This document shows positions 1-7,527 of a DNA stretch of 64,000 nucleotides, piece after piece; positions within the stretch are counted from its first letter, which is position 1; each line of letters opens with the position of its first letter. Under the pieces are notes generated by a model, which saw only the letters and a program-made list of their open reading frames with translations, was not told where the DNA came from and made no database searches. Made by a program: the position numbers and the translations under genes. This stretch comes from Streptomyces olivochromogenes. Its GTDB lineage: Bacteria; Actinomycetota; Actinomycetes; Streptomycetales; Streptomycetaceae. The stretch lies in NCBI RefSeq assembly GCF_001514115.1, contig NZ_KQ948479.1:1-64000 (forward strand), written 5' to 3'.

Positions 1-14
1 AGGCCGCTGTGGCT

Positions 15-116
15 CTACTGGTCGTAGTGGTCGGACGGTTCGTCGGGCTCGCCCTGCCGGGTCATGCAGGCCGGATCGTGGAGTTCGTCCGGCCTGGCAC
101 CGCAATCGCAGTGCAC
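15..116 (-). CDS. Small Cys-containing hypothetical protein (33 aa)
   Basis: The GTG start lies directly after the stop of the next gene upstream and is preceded by GGAG at suitable spacing. The short product begins VHCDCGARPDELHDPAC and ends in an acidic tail. Three Cys and two His could bind a metal, but the protein is too short to assign to a family. It belongs to the transcript that starts at the operator-covered promoter near 350-385. Function unknown. Confidence 0.5.
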   Translation of the reverse strand: MHCDCGARPDELHDPACMTRQGEPDEPSDHYDQ

Positions 117-117
117 G

Positions 118-315
118 TCACGACTCCGCGCGGGTCTGGTTGACGTGCGCGGCCCTGACGTAGCGCAGCTTTCCGATCCCGGGGGTGTGCAGCGTGTAGG
201 TCAGCTGGCCCGTGGAGGTGGAGGAGTCTACGACGGTCCACCAGGTGCCGCGGAAGCGCTGGATGCTGCCCTCGTACTTGACGAAGGCTCCGCGACTGAA
301 GCGCTTGGCAGGCAT
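118..315 (-). CDS. Small basic hypothetical protein (65 aa)
   Basis: The product starts MPAKRFSRGAFVKYEG. I chose the internal ATG because AGGGGG precedes it by a few bases and because an upstream extension would translate the promoter/operator. The alternating pattern of the second half (TWWTVVDSS, LTYTLHTPG, KLRYVRAAHV) predicts a small beta-barrel, possibly SH3-like. It is the first gene after the palindromic promoter at 353-384, so it is probably controlled by the same repressor as the 5.9-kb and 18.9-kb operons. No family recognised. Confidence 0.6.
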   Translation of the reverse strand: MPAKRFSRGAFVKYEGSIQRFRGTWWTVVDSSTSTGQLTYTLHTPGIGKLRYVRAAHVNQTRAES

Positions 316-352
316 GGATCCCCCTGTGGGTGGTGGTTGGTGCGGTGTGTCC

Positions 353-390
353 ACACTAGCCCATCTTCTATTACGTACGCAATACAAGAT
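353..390 (-). promoter_or_regulatory. Promoter with palindromic operator, copy 1
   Basis: On the minus strand there is a -35-like TTGCGT (382-377), an 18-bp spacer and a -10-like TAGTGT (358-353). The near-perfect palindrome TATTGCGTACGTAATA (369-384) covers the -35. The same block recurs at 5938-5975 and 18930-18966 with identical geometry, which argues for a shared repressor or activator. It fires toward 315. Confidence 0.7.
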
Positions 391-408
391 GCGGGAGGAT
401 CACACGAC

Positions 409-440
409 AAAGGGGCCTAGCCGTCAGGCCAGACCCCTTT
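409..440 (-). terminator. Hairpin terminator after ssb
   Basis: Arms AAAGGGGCCTAGCC and GGCCAGACCCCTTT pair with one mismatch around a short loop, just after the ssb stop and before the copy-1 promoter. It would insulate the early operon from the next transcription unit. Confidence 0.6.
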
Positions 441-457
441 GCGCCGAACACACAAGA

Positions 458-964
458 TCAAAACGGAGGTTCGTCCCCTCCCCACGACCCCGCAGCCTGA
501 CCCGCCGACTGCGCCGCAGCACCCCACGGATCACCCGACCCAGCCGACTGCTGCTGACGCGCCTGCCCGTACTCCTGCCGGCCCTGGCCCTGCCCCGAGT
601 TCCCCGAAGCCTTCGTCACCTTCGCCGTCGCCGAACGGAGGGACGGGCCGATGGAGTCGATACGGACCGAGATCTTCGACCGCTTCCCACCAGTCTGCTT
701 GTCCTCCCACGACTCCTGCACGGCCCGGCCCACCGCGACCACCTCCATTCCCTTGTCCAAGGAGTCACAGATGTTCTCGGCGAGCTGCTTGAAGGCCTTG
801 CAGTCCCAGTACGTCGTGTCCGCGTCGGACCACTCGCCGGAGGCAGAATCCTTCACCCGCCGCAACGTGACGATGGTGAACGCCGCTACCGCGACACCCG
901 AAGGACTGAACCGAAGCTCAGGCGACGCGGTCAACCGGCCGGTCAAGGTCATCGTGGTGCTCAT
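458..964 (-). CDS. ssb: Single-stranded DNA-binding protein
   Basis: An OB-fold SSB of 168 aa. The N-terminal core (about residues 1-110) has the typical opening MSTTMTLTGRLTASPELRF and a later YWDCKAFKQLAENICDSL segment. It is followed by a Gln/Gly-rich linker and the acidic tip GGDEPPF, which in SSBs recruits partner proteins. It would coat single-stranded DNA during replication and recombination of the element. Its ATG overlaps the stop of the WhiB-like gene (ATGA), so it is the last gene of the early operon and is followed by a terminator. RusA-like and Rad52-like genes elsewhere in the window are plausible partners. Confidence 0.95.
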   Translation of the reverse strand: MSTTMTLTGRLTASPELRFSPSGVAVAAFTIVTLRRVKDSASGEWSDADTTYWDCKAFKQLAENICDSLDKGMEVVAVGRAVQESWEDKQTGGKRSKISVRIDSIGPSLRSATAKVTKASGNSGQGQGRQEYGQARQQQSAGSGDPWGAAAQSAGQAAGSWGGDEPPF

Positions 965-1956
965 GCTGCTGCTCCTGCCTTCTTGTTGGAGGACCTCAAC
1001 GCCAGAACGTTCAAGGACCGATTCATCTCTCGCGAAGCCTTCTCGGACGACTTGCCGCGCCCCTTACCCAGCGGGCCGCCCACATGCTTGTAGGTCAAAC
1101 CAGTGATCACGCTGCCGATAACCTTCCGGGTCACCCCGTAACGCAGCCCCAGCTCCTCATGCGTCACCCCGCCCCTCGCGTACCGCTGGCGGATCTGCAA
1201 CACCTGCGCATCCGTCAGCAAGCCCTGCGACGGCGGCACAACCGGGAACACCAGCCCCTGCCTCACGTACTTCTTCCGCATCCGCGACACGAACTGGGCC
1301 GTCGTATTCGGGGACTGCCCCCGCACCCGGTCGATGTCCAAATACGTCATCTTCCGACGCAGGCCCTCAGCGATCGCCGCGAGCTGCTGCTCATGCGTCA
1401 GACGCACCAGACCACCAGCCAGATAGTCGTTGATCTCACCCGCGTCGTCCGCCGAGGACGGTCCCAGAGCATCCCGGCCGGGCTCCGCGTCCGGCACGAT
1501 CTCGCCCGCAAGCCGGCCCGCCAGCCTGAGCGTCACCATCGACACCCCAGGCTCCGCGACCTCCGCGACAGGCTTCCCGTACGCGCCGGCCTCCAGCGCC
1601 AGCAGTCGAGCCTCCTCCGCGTCATACGCGCCGTCGATCCGCTCGTCCAGCAGCAGCTGGGCACGCTCCGAACCGGTCAGCCCGCCGCGGATCATGGGTT
1701 GTGAGACCAGCACGGACTCGTCGGCATCTATCTGCGCTGCTAGGCATTCCTGGAGCACCGGGCAGGACAGGCACGCCTGGCGGGCCCGTACGGCCTGTAC
1801 AGCGTCGTCTCCGTCCCACCAGGACGCGGGGCGGTTGTAGCAGGAGGATCGATGCTCCCAACTGTTCGTGAAGGATGTGGGGCGACGCCTCCAGTCCGTG
1901 GTGGGGAGCGCTGCCAGTGTCGTAACGCGGCGCGTCGCGGTCGCAGTGGCGGTCAT
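961..1956 (-). CDS. WhiB-like protein with C-terminal HTH
   Basis: A 331-aa protein. Near residues 35-75 it has the Fe-S cysteine pattern of WhiB proteins: an SCYN cysteine, then CLSCPVLQEC (C-x2-C-x5-C), then a Gly-Gly turn (IRGGLTGSER). The long extension carries a helix-turn-helix-like stretch near residue 275 (THEELGLRYGVTRKVIGSVI) and a basic tail, so it is much larger than the usual 80-130 aa WhiB. The start is the ATG that overlaps the rusA-like stop; the open frame continues upstream without a start signal. Likely role: Fe-S or redox-sensing transcription regulator of the element or host. Two further WhiB-like genes lie at 15.1-17.2 kb. Confidence 0.8.
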   Translation of the reverse strand: MTATATATRRVTTLAALPTTDWRRRPTSFTNSWEHRSSCYNRPASWWDGDDAVQAVRARQACLSCPVLQECLAAQIDADESVLVSQPMIRGGLTGSERAQLLLDERIDGAYDAEEARLLALEAGAYGKPVAEVAEPGVSMVTLRLAGRLAGEIVPDAEPGRDALGPSSADDAGEINDYLAGGLVRLTHEQQLAAIAEGLRRKMTYLDIDRVRGQSPNTTAQFVSRMRKKYVRQGLVFPVVPPSQGLLTDAQVLQIRQRYARGGVTHEELGLRYGVTRKVIGSVITGLTYKHVGGPLGKGRGKSSEKASREMNRSLNVLALRSSNKKAGAAA

Positions 1957-2414
1957 GCGAGGACTCCGGGCGGGTTGAGGAGGGCGATGTGGTCGGCGTG
2001 CATCTGGTCGAGGTCGGTGATCCACAGGACGAGCTGGGATCCCTTGACCGGGGTGCCGATGCGGGGGTCGGGGCCGAGGAGGTGGTCCTTGTTGTCGTCG
2101 GGGAGGATCCCGGCGTCCACGAGGCCATCGACAGCAGCTTTGGCGGAGGGCGCCCAGTTGCCGGGGTCGCGGCGTTTGATGCTGGTGTCCGGGTGGATGA
2201 CGAAGTAGACGTGGGCGCGCTGGAGGGCCGGGATGTCGCTGTGGCGGGCCATGGTCCATGCGGCGTTGCGGATGACCTTCACCATCTCGGCTTTGCGCCT
2301 GAAGTGCAGGTTCTGGTTGGCGTTGATGAGCTTGGTTTTGGCGGGGAGTTCGAGGCGCCAGGACTGGGGGCGGATGATGCCGCCGTGCTCGGCCTCGGGG
2401 GCGGTCATGGTCAC
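1953..2414 (-). CDS. RusA-family Holliday junction resolvase-like protein
   Basis: A protein of about 153 aa with the RusA signature: DPGN followed by a conserved Lys, then AVDGLVDAGILPDDNKDH, the Asp-rich region that binds metal in RusA. RusA enzymes cut four-way junctions, and phages use them to clear branched DNA before packaging. The start is written GTG-ACC-ATG; the GTG overlaps the upstream stop and the ATG two codons on is an equal candidate. The first residues (MTMTAPE) are identical to those of the upstream gene, an unusual shared start. It sits between a zinc-motif protein and the WhiB-like gene in the early operon. Confidence 0.8.
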   Translation of the reverse strand: MTMTAPEAEHGGIIRPQSWRLELPAKTKLINANQNLHFRRKAEMVKVIRNAAWTMARHSDIPALQRAHVYFVIHPDTSIKRRDPGNWAPSAKAAVDGLVDAGILPDDNKDHLLGPDPRIGTPVKGSQLVLWITDLDQMHADHIALLNPPGVLA

Positions 2415-2887
2415 GTGGCAAGTCCCCTCTGGTTACGGAGTCGGTAGGCCCGCATGTGCTGTGAATGGACTGCTTTGCATTCCGGGCAGCGGCAGCCGTA
2501 GTTGTTGTAGGTGGCTCGCTTGCCGTGGCCTGCTCGGTCGGCCCTGGCAGGGTCTGCTCGGCGTTCGGCACGAATGCGGACTTGTTCACGGGCGTGGGCT
2601 GCACGGCATTCGGAGCAGCGGCAGCCGCGCTGGTAGCCGTTGAGGCCGTGTGTGATGGGCGTGGCTTGTCGCGGCTTGTAGTGGCGAGTGCAGAGGGGGC
2701 GAACCCCGTCGTCGGTGCTGGTGCTGGGCTTGTATTCGGCGAGGGGGCGCCATTCCTTGCAGGCGCGGCACCACTTCAGTCCGGCGTCCTTCTTGGTCAT
2801 GTATGCGGCCGGTGTGAGTCCGAGACGGGTCGCGGCTGCGCGGATGCCGGCCGGGTACTCGGCGGTCTCAGGGGCGGTCATGGTCAC
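2411..2887 (-). CDS. Cys-rich zinc-binding phage protein
   Basis: About 158 aa with three Cys clusters: KWCRACKEWRPLAEY then PLCTRHY (HNH-like zinc knuckle, about residues 37-70), GCRCSEC, and YGCRCPEC. The C-x-C-x2-C units are followed by conserved AH residues and look like a tandem duplication. The GTG start overlaps the preceding stop (GTGA); an ATG lies two codons later. The first motif resembles zinc fingers of phage HNH endonucleases, but I see no complete HNH active site, so this may be a DNA- or RNA-binding protein. Function inferred only from the cysteines. Confidence 0.65.
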   Translation of the reverse strand: MTMTAPETAEYPAGIRAAATRLGLTPAAYMTKKDAGLKWCRACKEWRPLAEYKPSTSTDDGVRPLCTRHYKPRQATPITHGLNGYQRGCRCSECRAAHAREQVRIRAERRADPARADRAGHGKRATYNNYGCRCPECKAVHSQHMRAYRLRNQRGLAT

Positions 2888-3288
2888 TTCGTCACCGCCG
2901 TTTCCTGCGGGGCGGTGGTGAGCATGCGGTGGCCCTGGTAGTCCTCGCGCGGTACGAGGGTGAGCTGGCCGGGCGGGTCCGGGATGGGCTGCGGGTCGGC
3001 GGGGCCGTCGTCCTCGTGCCGGTACTCGATGCACCGGTACTGGTTCGGGATGGAGATGTATCCCTCCACCGAGCGCGGTCCTTCCATCCACTGGATGGGG
3101 GTGCGGCCCAGGTAGGCGACCATGATGAGCGGGCATCCGGGGCCGGCGGTCTCTTCGGAGCGCTGCTCGCGGTCGTGCCAGCAGGTCTCGCAGTTCGCGT
3201 AGAACCAGCCGTCGGCCTCAGTCCCGTTGGAGAACGGTGTCTCGTGGCGGGCTTCGTCGTACAGGGCGTCCACACTGTCGGGCGTCAT
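2884..3288 (-). CDS. Hypothetical early-operon protein (134 aa)
   Basis: The ATG overlaps the upstream stop (ATGA). A Cys/His patch near residue 33 (ANCETCWHDREQR) plus a later Cys could bind zinc. The rest is acidic and Pro-rich with a predicted strand region (EGYISIPNQYRCIEYRHED). High third-position GC and coupled translation support it as a real gene. No family recognised. Confidence 0.6.
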   Translation of the reverse strand: MTPDSVDALYDEARHETPFSNGTEADGWFYANCETCWHDREQRSEETAGPGCPLIMVAYLGRTPIQWMEGPRSVEGYISIPNQYRCIEYRHEDDGPADPQPIPDPPGQLTLVPREDYQGHRMLTTAPQETAVTK

Positions 3289-3653
3289 GCCTCTTCCTCT
3301 TCGTCGTCGATGCGGGTCTGGGTGACGGCGATGGTGAGGGGGACGGATCCGTCGGCGTCGGATGCGCAGAACACCCACTGGTTGATGTCCGGGTCGATGT
3401 GGGCGTGTTCGTGGTGGGCCATCTCGACGTACTTGCCGTCGGGCAGGAGTACGTTGCATTCGACGGCGAACGGGGTCTTGGGGAGGTGCCCAAGGCGGAG
3501 GAGGTCGCCGTTCCAGACGCGGAGGCCGGGGTGGGCCTTGACCGCGGCGCCGAGCTGGTTGTCACCGTTCTCGGCGGCGATGAGGGCGTCCACGTTGGCC
3601 TGGTGGAGGGCGGCTGCGAGGGCGGCAATGTAGCCGGGTGTCGGTTCAGGCAT
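3285..3653 (-). CDS. Hypothetical early-operon protein (122 aa)
   Basis: It starts MPEPTPGYIAALAAALHQAN and ends in a run of acidic residues (IDDEEEEA). It overlaps the upstream gene by 8 nt and the downstream gene by 4 nt. An N-terminal helix precedes a strand-rich middle (FAVECNVLLPDGKYVEMAHHEH). Such acidic small proteins are common in actinophage early regions. No function assigned. Confidence 0.6.
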   Translation of the reverse strand: MPEPTPGYIAALAAALHQANVDALIAAENGDNQLGAAVKAHPGLRVWNGDLLRLGHLPKTPFAVECNVLLPDGKYVEMAHHEHAHIDPDINQWVFCASDADGSVPLTIAVTQTRIDDEEEEA

Positions 3654-4152
3654 CCGCGGACTCCTTGAGGGCGTCAGCGACGGTGCGACCCCGGTAGGTG
3701 AGCGTCGGCGCCAGTTCCCGGGCGAGCTTCAGGGCTGCGTCGTGGTCAAACTGGTGCGTGGCCAGCCATGCGGCTTCAGCCTGGTCGTCCTCCCCGAAGT
3801 CGGGCTCGTAGGACCAGGTGCCATCGGTGCCGTAGCAGCGGAGGCGCTGTGTGATGGAGTACTGGCCGTTGCCGCGGTAGTGGACGTTGATCGTGAACGT
3901 GTATCGGTCTTCGTGGCCTTCGGGAAGGCTGCTGACGACGTAGCGGATGGGAAGGATGGTGGCCTGCTGACTGGTCTCTTCGGCTTCCTGCTGGGCCTGT
4001 TGCTGTACGGCTGCTCCTGCGAGGACGGCTTCGATGACGTGCTGGAGGATTTCCTTCGGGTCGCCCTGGAGGACGATCGCCATGGCGGCGGCCGGGCAGA
4101 GCTGGTTGAGGGCTCCCGCGGCAATGTCAGTGAGCTGGGCGGTGTCGGTCAC
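3646..4152 (-). CDS. Hypothetical early-operon protein (168 aa)
   Basis: The GTG start overlaps the preceding stop (GTGA). Residues 1-65 are helical and Gln-rich (AAVQQQAQQEAEETSQQ), a probable coiled coil. The second half contains antiparallel strand-like segments (DRYTFTINVHYRGNGQYSITQRL) and an acidic patch. No known family; its operon position suggests a host-takeover or replication accessory role, which is only inference. Confidence 0.6.
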   Translation of the reverse strand: MTDTAQLTDIAAGALNQLCPAAAMAIVLQGDPKEILQHVIEAVLAGAAVQQQAQQEAEETSQQATILPIRYVVSSLPEGHEDRYTFTINVHYRGNGQYSITQRLRCYGTDGTWSYEPDFGEDDQAEAAWLATHQFDHDAALKLARELAPTLTYRGRTVADALKESADA

Positions 4153-4787
4153 GGCTCGGGGTGCTCCTTCGGGGTCTCGGTGTCGGCGGCCGTGCGGGCG
4201 GCGAGACCGGCGGCGATGGTGGTGACGGAGAGCGGCTCGGTGTCCGCGGTGGTCTTCTTCGCGGCCTGGATGCCGTCGATGAGCGCGAGCGCTTTGGGCG
4301 TGTAGTGGCGGGTGTGGCAGTGGACGGCGTGGGCGACGGCGGAGCGGAGGTCGTTGGGGGTGTGGATGGGTTCGCAGTGGTGGGCGCCTTGGGCGCAGGG
4401 GGTGAAGGTGTGGAAGGGGGCGGCGGAGTTGTCGTCGGGGGTGTAGGCGAGGAGGGCTCCGGAGGGGAAGGAGCGGGTGACGGTGCCGTCGGGGCGTTCC
4501 TGCCAGTCGCGTATGAGGCCGGCGGGCAGGTTGTGGGTGCGGGCGGCGTAGTAGGCGGCGATCTGCTTCTCGGTGATGAACTCGACGGGCCGGGTGGGGA
4601 GCGGGGCGGGCGGCTTGACCAGGGAGACACGCGGGCGCTTGGCCAGGGACACAGGCGGGTTGGCGGGCTTCGGGATGGCCTTGCGGGCCGGCCGGGTGCT
4701 GGTGCGCTTCGCGGCCGCCTTCTTGGCGGCGGGCTTCGGGGCCGGTGCGGTGGTGGTGGCCTGCGCAGCGCGTGTTCTGGTGGTCAT
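4149..4787 (-). CDS. Protein with histone-like Lys/Ala/Pro N-terminus
   Basis: A 212-aa protein whose first 65 residues are Lys/Ala/Pro-rich (PKPAAKKAAAKRTSTRPARK), like histone H1-type or HupS tails of actinobacteria. A distinct domain follows with KQIAAYYAARTHNLPAGLI and a Cys/His-rich part (PCAQGAHHCEPIH...HAVHCHTRHY). It could bind nucleic acid through the basic tail. ATGA overlaps on both sides place it firmly in the operon. No specific function is recognised. Confidence 0.6.
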   Translation of the reverse strand: MTTRTRAAQATTTAPAPKPAAKKAAAKRTSTRPARKAIPKPANPPVSLAKRPRVSLVKPPAPLPTRPVEFITEKQIAAYYAARTHNLPAGLIRDWQERPDGTVTRSFPSGALLAYTPDDNSAAPFHTFTPCAQGAHHCEPIHTPNDLRSAVAHAVHCHTRHYTPKALALIDGIQAAKKTTADTEPLSVTTIAAGLAARTAADTETPKEHPEP

Positions 4788-4912
4788 TGCTGTTCTCCGT
4801 CCTGCGGGTTCTTGGGTGGGGCTGTGCTGCTCCGGTGCTTGTGCTGGTGGAGGGTGATGAGGAGTGCGATCGCGGTGAGGACGGCGGCGGCGATGCCGTC
4901 CGGCCAGCTCAT
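4784..4912 (-). CDS. Small single-pass membrane protein (42 aa)
   Basis: It reads MSWPDGIAAAVLTAIALLIT followed by a His/Lys-rich cytoplasmic-type tail. One transmembrane helix spans about residues 6-22. The start was chosen for the 4-nt ATGA overlap with the upstream gene. Function unknown; small membrane proteins in phage early operons often alter host envelope processes, but nothing here proves that. Confidence 0.6.
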   Translation of the reverse strand: MSWPDGIAAAVLTAIALLITLHQHKHRSSTAPPKNPQDGEQQ

Positions 4913-5127
4913 TGGGAGTTCGCCGCCTGCTGTGATGCGGTGACGATGCAGTCGGCCGCGTGCATGTAGCGGGCCGGACTGTTGTCGTCGTGCTCCCGCT
5001 CCGGCTGGCAGTGGCACAGCAGCGCCTCGATGGCAGTCAGCTGCCGCTTGGCCTCGTCCAGTTCGGACTTGACCTGCTCGATGCGGGCGTTCAGCTCGGT
5101 GGAGCGATCGGCCAGGTTCTGTTCCAT
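4909..5127 (-). CDS. Small coiled-coil protein (72 aa)
   Basis: Residues 1-38 form a heptad-rich helix (RSTELNARIEQVKSELDEAK), followed by a CHC motif and a His near the tail (ARYMHAADC). It could form a metal-stabilised oligomer. It overlaps the upstream stop by one base (TGATG) and the downstream start by four. No family recognised. Confidence 0.6.
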   Translation of the reverse strand: MEQNLADRSTELNARIEQVKSELDEAKRQLTAIEALLCHCQPEREHDDNSPARYMHAADCIVTASQQAANSQ

Positions 5128-5375
5128 CAGGACGGCTCCTGCTCTGCACGGCCGGAGATGCGGCGCTCCTCCAGCTCGGCGCCCTTCACGTAGGCGCTGT
5201 AGCCCTGGGCGTACGCGAGGTTGGGGTGCAGGTCGGCGATGTATGCGGCACGGACGCTGAGCTGGTGGATGGTCAGGGTGGCGTGGTCGTCGTAGGCGTC
5301 GGCGCGTCCGGCGAACCGGTCGAGTTCCGCGGCGGAAAAGTTGCCGGCGGTCTGGGCGAAGGTCATGGTCGTCAT
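5127..5375 (-). CDS. Hypothetical early-operon protein (82 aa)
   Basis: A mostly helical, acidic protein with several Tyr residues (LAYAQGYSAYVKGAELEERR). Two candidate starts (MTTMTFAQ) lie three codons apart; the first is given. A 34-nt gap separates it from the upstream gene, the largest space inside this operon. Function unknown. Confidence 0.6.
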   Translation of the reverse strand: MTTMTFAQTAGNFSAAELDRFAGRADAYDDHATLTIHQLSVRAAYIADLHPNLAYAQGYSAYVKGAELEERRISGRAEQEPS

Positions 5376-5409
5376 GGCGTCGGGTTCGTTCTTGGCTGGG
5401 GGGTGGGGG

Positions 5410-5730
5410 TTATGCGACGGCTTCGGTGATGTCCGGGTGGATGTCCTCGCCGGCGAGGGAGAGGGCGTGGACCAGGACCGGGGTGCTCGAGCCGTCGGAG
5501 CGGAGCTCGGTGTGGGTGTGGAGCGTCCAGAGGGTTACGGCGCCGCCTGCGCGCTGCCGGGTGACGTAGCCGCCCAGGGCGTTGATCCAGGCGCGGAGTT
5601 CGTGGATGTCGGCGGTGAAGATGTGGGCCGCGGTGTCGCGTGCGGTGATACGTCCTGTGGGGAGGCCGTGGAGGTCGGCGGTGACCTGGGCGTCGATGGC
5701 CGGGTCGGTGCGGCGGATGCTGATCGGCAT
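5410..5730 (-). CDS. Hypothetical protein, first gene of early operon (106 aa)
   Basis: Begins MPISIRRTDPAIDAQVTADL; GGGGAG precedes the ATG. The frame stays open to 5949, but the extension has poor codon bias and would start inside the promoter. The protein has a strand-helix pattern (AAHIFTADIHELRAWINALG, VTLWTLHTHTEL), a small alpha/beta domain. It is the first clear gene after the copy-2 promoter, behind a leader of about 200 nt. Function unknown. Confidence 0.6.
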   Translation of the reverse strand: MPISIRRTDPAIDAQVTADLHGLPTGRITARDTAAHIFTADIHELRAWINALGGYVTRQRAGGAVTLWTLHTHTELRSDGSSTPVLVHALSLAGEDIHPDITEAVA

Positions 5731-5937
5731 GCGGGTCTCCCCTGCTGGTGGTGCGTGTGGTTGTTCACCCGGCGCGCGCAGAGCGTGTCGTGCGCGGCCG
5801 GGGAGCTGTTGGGTGTCAGGCGACTTCGCCGCGCATAACGGCCATGAGGAAGTCGTCCAGGACGATCGGGGCGGGCTCCGGGTGGTCAGGAAGGGTGCGA
5901 GGACTGCCTGTTGGGGCGGTTCCTGGGCTGTGGGACC

Positions 5938-5975
5938 ACCGTAACCCATCTTCTATTACGTACGCAATACAAGAG
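5938..5975 (-). promoter_or_regulatory. Promoter with palindromic operator, copy 2
   Basis: Minus strand: TTGCGT (5967-5962), 18-bp spacer, TACGGT (5943-5938). The palindrome TATTGCGTACGTAATA (5954-5969) covers the -35. The core is identical to copy 1. It drives the long early operon from 5730 down to ssb. A DNA-binding protein that recognises TATTRCG-type half-sites is expected but was not identified in this window. Confidence 0.7.
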
Positions 5976-5990
5976 CGCGGGGGATGAGAA

Positions 5991-6024
5991 AAGCCCCTGC
6001 CCCGCGGGTCTGGGGGCAAGGGCT
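5991..6024 (-). terminator. Terminator after the 6.0-kb HTH gene
   Basis: AAGCCC-C-TGCCCC pairs with GGGGCA-A-GGGCTT around an 8-nt loop, directly after the stop of the HTH gene and immediately upstream of the copy-2 promoter on the same strand. Confidence 0.65.
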
Positions 6025-6044
6025 TCACTGGCAGGGTGGGGCGT

Positions 6045-6275
6045 TCAGGCGTCGCGGGCTCTGATCTTCACCGCGTGGACCTTCAACAGGGCCGTGTACG
6101 AGAAGTAGTTGGTCTTGCCGCGGCGGACCTTCTTGATGCCCTCCTGGCGGATCCAGTTCTCCAGGGTGCTCTTCGGGGCCGGATGGCCGGTTCGCTGGAA
6201 CAGCGCGACAGCCTCATCGAGAGTTACCGGATCGGGGATGCCGGCGATGGTCGGTATGGCGGACGTGATGGCCAT
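6045..6275 (-). CDS. Small HTH DNA-binding protein (excisionase/MerR-like)
   Basis: 76 aa starting MAITSAIPTIAGIPDPVTL; GGGAGG sits 5 nt before this ATG. Residues 17-65 form a helix-turn-helix unit: LDEAVALFQRTGHPAPKSTLENWIRQEGI followed by a basic wing (KKVRRGKTNYFSY). This layout is typical of small excisionase-like or helix_17-type proteins. It lies just upstream of the copy-2 operator and could regulate that operon or act in recombination. The target cannot be read from sequence. Confidence 0.7.
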   Translation of the reverse strand: MAITSAIPTIAGIPDPVTLDEAVALFQRTGHPAPKSTLENWIRQEGIKKVRRGKTNYFSYTALLKVHAVKIRARDA

Positions 6276-6396
6276 GCGGCCTCCCATGATCGACGGCCAC
6301 AGTTCGCAGCTCCGGCGGCCGATGACGGGCGGATTCGAGGAATCCGTTCGTGTGCTTTGTGTGCGGTTGTTCTTCTGTAGACAGGCGAACCGGCAG

Positions 6397-6933
6397 TCAG
6401 GTTGCGCGGATTTTCAAGATTTCTTTCTGCGTCACGTACTGAGTAGCCAGGCGGGCCAGGGTCCATGCCGACGACATTCCGTCGCGTCCACGGCACTCCA
6501 CGTTCAGGCACATGGCCCGCCGCGTGTAGGGCTGCCACTGCAGGCCCCACGTCGTGCAGCGGGGGCAGGGGTGCGCGCAGACGACATCGTGGTCGCCGAG
6601 CGCGATGGCGTGCTCGAGGCTCTGACGGTAGATCACGATGTCGCGGCGCTGGCGGACTTCGGCCGGGGCGTCCTCGGTCTGTTCCTCCCACCAGGCGTAG
6701 ACGTCGCGGACGCGGGCCGGGACCGGTCCGATGTCGCCGGCGGCCTCGTCACGGGCATGCTGGACGACTTCGTCGACGCAGCGGGACATGTAGTCGACGA
6801 TGCCGAGGTTGAGCGGGGCACCGGGGGTGACGCTGGGGGAGCGGCGTTCGGAGGGGCCGGTCTGGGGGTGTTCGCGGTAGTGGGTGGCCAGCAGGTGGAG
6901 CCGAAATGCGGCGTCTTCTGTGTCGCGGCCCAT
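6397..6933 (-). CDS. Zinc-ribbon hypothetical protein (178 aa)
   Basis: Starts MGRDTEDAAFRLHLLATHY after a GGGGAC-type ribosome site. The N-terminal two-thirds is helical. Near residue 125 a zinc ribbon is visible: CAHPCPRCTTWG and, about 20 residues later, CLNVEC. The tail (LARLATQYVTQKEIL) looks like a helix-turn-helix, so it may bind DNA. It is a single-gene unit with its own putative promoter at 7043-7071. Function not known. Confidence 0.65.
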   Translation of the reverse strand: MGRDTEDAAFRLHLLATHYREHPQTGPSERRSPSVTPGAPLNLGIVDYMSRCVDEVVQHARDEAAGDIGPVPARVRDVYAWWEEQTEDAPAEVRQRRDIVIYRQSLEHAIALGDHDVVCAHPCPRCTTWGLQWQPYTRRAMCLNVECRGRDGMSSAWTLARLATQYVTQKEILKIRAT

Positions 6934-7042
6934 GGTGTCCCCGTCCCCTCGGGCGGCCCCCGGGGCGCGGATCGTCCGTACGTATGTCGGGGCGCGCGCC
7001 GGTGGCCGGAAAGCGTGATTCCGGGCTGTTTCCGGACGCCCC

Positions 7043-7071
7043 ACTATGGCACGCGAGTGAGGGGACGTGAA
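7043..7071 (-). promoter_or_regulatory. Putative sigma-70-type promoter
   Basis: Minus strand TTCACG (7071-7066), 17-bp spacer, CATAGT (7048-7043), about 100 nt before the 6397-6933 gene. The rest of the 6934-7164 spacer shows no gene. Prediction by box match and spacing only. Confidence 0.4.
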
Positions 7072-7164
7072 CGTTCCGTAAGAAAGGATCAATGCCCCTG
7101 GCATGAGAGTTACTGAGCGGTGACCTTGTGAAGATGAAACAACCCCCGGCATATGCGGACAAGT

Positions 7165-7527
7165 TCAGAGGAGGCCGGGCGCCGCCTTCATCCCGTCGAT
7201 CATGGCGTGAAGTTCCCGGCGTTGCTCATCGTCCACGATCCCGTGCACGTGGGCTCCCGCAAGCATGGTGCTCACCAGGTCCAGAGTGATCTGATAGGCC
7301 TCTGCGGTGTCCGGGTCGGTGAGAGTCCGCTCGCACTTCAGGAAGCGCGCCTCGACGCTGTCGGTGAGACGCTGCTGCGGGGACGCTGATGGTTCGCTGG
7401 ATTCCCTGGGGTCCGGCACGGTGTCCTCCCTACGCTGCTTACGGCGTGAGGAAGGGCCCTTGCGGAACAGGATGACGGTGCCAGGGCCACCGTCTGGCCC
7501 GGGGTCAAGGGGCTCTGCTGCGGACAT
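7165..7527 (-). CDS. Hypothetical protein (120 aa)
   Basis: Begins MSAAEPLDPGPDGGPGTVIL with GGGGA ahead of the ATG, a leader resembling that of the neighbouring zinc-ribbon gene. The middle is Arg/Ser-rich and probably disordered. The C-terminal part is a helical hairpin (TAEAYQITLDLVSTMLAGAH ... DEQRRELHAMIDGMKAA). No family recognised. Confidence 0.5.
   Translation of the reverse strand: MSAAEPLDPGPDGGPGTVILFRKGPSSRRKQRREDTVPDPRESSEPSASPQQRLTDSVEARFLKCERTLTDPDTAEAYQITLDLVSTMLAGAHVHGIVDDEQRRELHAMIDGMKAAPGLL

Noticed and set aside
961..2604. Long open frame extending the WhiB-like gene far upstream
   Set aside because: The extension covers the RusA-like gene in another frame, has Arg/Pro-rich shadow composition, and the ATGA overlap at 1956 is a better start.
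5816..5845. Nine-codon ORF MAVMRGEVA in the early-operon leader
   Set aside because: Too short and no ribosome site; the residues before it look coding but have no ATG or GTG, so it is only noted as a possible leader peptide.
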